From Streptosporangium sandarakinum (GTDB lineage: Bacteria > Actinomycetota > Actinomycetes > Streptosporangiales > Streptosporangiaceae), in contig NZ_JACCCO010000001.1 of the NCBI RefSeq assembly GCF_013409935.1, forward strand, positions 992,001 to 1,056,000: DNA of 64,000 bases, given 5' to 3'. This document shows positions 62,434 through 64,000 of this stretch, piece after piece. How positions within the stretch are numbered: the first letter of the stretch is position 1; every line of letters starts with the position of its first letter. Both the position numbers and the translations under genes were made by a program. The notes under the pieces were generated by a model. That model did no database searches and was not told the origin of the DNA. It worked only from the letters and a program-made list of their open reading frames with translations.

Positions 62434-62802
62434 TCAGAGGTCGGGGAGCGGGTCCGGGGGCAGCGTCTCGGGGGCGAAGACCTCGGCGTCCGCGGCGGCG
62501 ACCACCGCCGCGTACTCCTCCTCGATCTCGAAGACCATGTCGCCCAGCGCGATGGCCGCGCCCACCGAGAACTCGACCGGCCCCAGGCGGGTACGGCGCG
62601 CGTGCGTGGCGTACACCGAGGTCGGCATGTTCTGGTCGAAGAACCGGGTGGACAGCACGAAGATCGACCGGCTGGAGACCACGATCAGGAACGTGGCCAT
62701 CCCCGGAGAGCCCACCGACAGGGCGGGCAGGACGTAGCGGATGTCCTCACCGGGGGGCAGCAGGGCGCGGCACCGGGCCCGGACGGCGGCGGACACCGGC
62801 AT
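62434..62802 (-). CDS. Small protein of unknown function (122 aa)
   Basis: ATG 62802 has GGGAGGAG six bases upstream, a near-ideal site, so the gene is probably real. The product (starts MPVSAAVRARCRALLPPGED) has beta-strand-like segments (IRYVLPALSV, MATFLIVVSSRSIFVLSTRFF, RLGPVEFSVGAAIALGDMVFEI) and an acidic helix-rich tail. This strand pattern recalls small bacterial PH-like domains, but I cannot assign a family. It lies 92 bp downstream of coaBC. Confidence 0.75.
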   Translation of the reverse strand: MPVSAAVRARCRALLPPGEDIRYVLPALSVGSPGMATFLIVVSSRSIFVLSTRFFDQNMPTSVYATHARRTRLGPVEFSVGAAIALGDMVFEIEEEYAAVVAAADAEVFAPETLPPDPLPDL

Positions 62803-62894
62803 GGTCGACTCCTCCCCGCCGGACGCGTTCCACGACCTTCCGGACGCAGTATCCGCCGGGAGGGCGGCCCCGGCAAGCACCGGCTGGCGGCCGG

Positions 62895-64000
62895 TCAGGC
62901 CAGGCGTTCGGCGACGAGGTCCCAGACCACGTCGGCGAGGTCCTCCTTGGGGCCGCGGGGCACCTCCGCCCGCTCCCCGTCCGCGCCCAGCACCACGGCC
63001 GCGTTGTCCGGGGTGCCGAAGGCCAGGCCCGCGCCCACCTGGTTGACGACGAGCAGGTCGCAGCCCTTGCGGGCGAGCTTGGCCTGGCCGTTGGCCAGGA
63101 CGTCGTCGGTCTCGGCGGCGAAGCCCACGATGACCCGCGGGTACGGCTTGAGCCCCTCGCGGCGGCGCTCCCCCAGCTCGGCGAGGATGTCGGGGTTCTC
63201 GACCAGGTGGACCGGCTCGGGCCCGGCCGAGGTCTTCTTGATCTTCGAGTCGTGTGGCGCGACGGGCCGGAAGTCGGCCACGGCGGCGGCCATGACGACC
63301 GCGTCGGCGTTCTCCAGCGCCGCCAGGACGGCCTCGCGCAGCTCCAGGGCCGACTCCACCCGGACCACCGTCGCCCCGGCCGGGTCGGGCAGCGAGACGT
63401 TGGCGGCCACCAGGGTGACCTCCGCCCCGCGGGCGACGGCCGTGCGGGCCAGGGCGTACCCCTGCAGGCCCGAGGAGCGGTTGCCGATGAAGCGGACCGG
63501 GTCGATGGCCTCGCGGGTGCCGCCGGCGGAGATCACCAGGCGGCGGCCGGCCAGGTCGGCGCCGCGCCCGCGCAGCGCCCGGCGGCAGACCTCGAAGATC
63601 TCGCGGGGGTCGGGCAGCCGGCCGCGGCCGGTGTCGGCGCCGGTCAGGCGGCCCACGGCGGGGTCGATGACGATCGCGCCGCGCTCGCGGAGCGTGGCGA
63701 CGTTGGCCCTGGTCGCCGGGTGCTCCCACATCTCGGTGTGCATCGCGGGGGCGAACACCACCGGGCACCGCGCGGTGAGCAGGGTGTTGGTCAGCAGGTC
63801 GCCGGCCAGCCCGTGGGCGGCGCGGGCGAGCACGTCGGCGGTGGCGGGCGCCACCACCACCAGGTCGGCGCCCTGGCCGATCCGGACGTGCGGGACCTCG
63901 TGCACCGAGTCCCAGACGTCGGTGGCGACCGGGTTGCCGGACAGCGCGGCCCAGGTGGGCTCGCCGACGAATTTCAGGGCCTCGCGGGTCGGGACGACCC
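62895..64000 (-). CDS. coaBC: Bifunctional phosphopantothenoylcysteine decarboxylase/phosphopantothenate--cysteine ligase (5' end outside window)
   Basis: The frame is open to the window edge. The C-terminal part of the CoaC flavoprotein is visible (VVVAPATADVLARAAHGL, FAPAMHTEMWEHPAT), then the CoaB ligase domain (VISAGGTREAIDPVRFIGNRSSG, AAAVADFRPV, KIKKTSAG, VGFAAETDD, DLLVVNQVGAG). It makes 4'-phosphopantetheine for coenzyme A. The PXMNXXMW motif carries His instead of Asn (PAMHTEMW), as I recall for other actinobacteria such as M. tuberculosis. The 5' part, with the catalytic His, lies beyond base 64000. Confidence 0.96.
   Translation of the reverse strand, partial: VVPTREALKFVGEPTWAALSGNPVATDVWDSVHEVPHVRIGQGADLVVVAPATADVLARAAHGLAGDLLTNTLLTARCPVVFAPAMHTEMWEHPATRANVATLRERGAIVIDPAVGRLTGADTGRGRLPDPREIFEVCRRALRGRGADLAGRRLVISAGGTREAIDPVRFIGNRSSGLQGYALARTAVARGAEVTLVAANVSLPDPAGATVVRVESALELREAVLAALENADAVVMAAAVADFRPVAPHDSKIKKTSAGPEPVHLVENPDILAELGERRREGLKPYPRVIVGFAAETDDVLANGQAKLARKGCDLLVVNQVGAGLAFGTPDNAAVVLGADGERAEVPRGPKEDLADVVWDLVAERLA

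Noticed and set aside
63700..63760. Inactive CoaC because PXMNXXMW reads PAMHTEMW
   Set aside because: His at this position is, as far as I recall, usual in actinobacterial CoaBC, so it is not a sign of decay.

Overview
The window is very GC-rich chromosomal DNA from a high-GC Gram-positive actinomycete. MurE carries the DNPR motif of meso-diaminopimelate ligases. MraZ and SepF flank a complete division and cell-wall (dcw) cluster. There is an F420-type luciferase-like oxidoreductase, a DUF3040 protein, an MptB-like mannosyltransferase and a helicase-dead-type PriA. The order and extended protein tails fit Streptosporangiales (Streptosporangiaceae-like), but this is an inference from gene content, not from a marker search. 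No rRNA, tRNA, insertion sequence, prophage or CRISPR array was seen.

Layout. (1) Positions 1-18340, all minus strand: sepF (partial), yggS, ftsZ, ftsQ, murC, murG, ftsW, murD, mraY, murF, murE, ftsI, ftsL, rsmH, mraZ, transcribed from an mraZ promoter carrying 10-bp-spaced MraZ-type boxes. Many junctions are 4-nt ATGA/GTGA overlaps. FtsI has an unusual ~310-residue Gly/Pro/Arg-rich cytoplasmic tail, and 87-88-bp tandem repeats sit in the ftsQ-murC and murC-murG gaps. (2) 18661-23611, plus strand: moxR, a DUF58 gene and a transglutaminase (tgpA-like), with a 38-codon micro-ORF between the last two. (3) 23621-28419, minus: DUF3040, dinB, a methyltransferase, nusB, efp and an M24 peptidase. (4) 28567-30180: a DAACS-family symporter preceded by a complete regulatory leader, made of a promoter, a CRP-like box, a leader peptide with an H-V-D-L-C-R signature and a T-tailed terminator. 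This looks like a cysteine attenuator and suggests cystine uptake. (5) 30263-36834: an F420 oxidoreductase, an EEP-family membrane protein and an orphan coxD-coxE-xdhC-mobA-like maturation operon without its hydroxylase subunits, then a PH-domain protein.

(6) 37174-41650: the riboflavin operon ribD-ribE-ribM-ribBA-ribH, headed by an FMN riboswitch. (7) 41779-47117: a DUF2236 protein, rpe, an MptB-like mannosyltransferase and asnB. (8) 47440-56396, minus: rsmB, fmt, def, two paralogous genes of unknown function with a C-D-C-P-x-C motif, and priA. (9) 56762-60767: two LuxR-type signal-transduction ATPases separated by an 8-bp microsatellite, inserted between priA and metK. (10) 60899-64000: metK with a four-codon upstream ORF, a 58-bp direct repeat, a small unknown gene and the 3' part of coaBC.

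The most interesting elements are the leader peptide/attenuator at 29938-30119, the paralog pair at 50774-53914, the repeat-encoded translation start of ftsQ, the FtsI tail, and the repeat expansions around the LuxR pair. Start codons were chosen by ribosome-binding site and family length; where they are uncertain this is stated in the entry.
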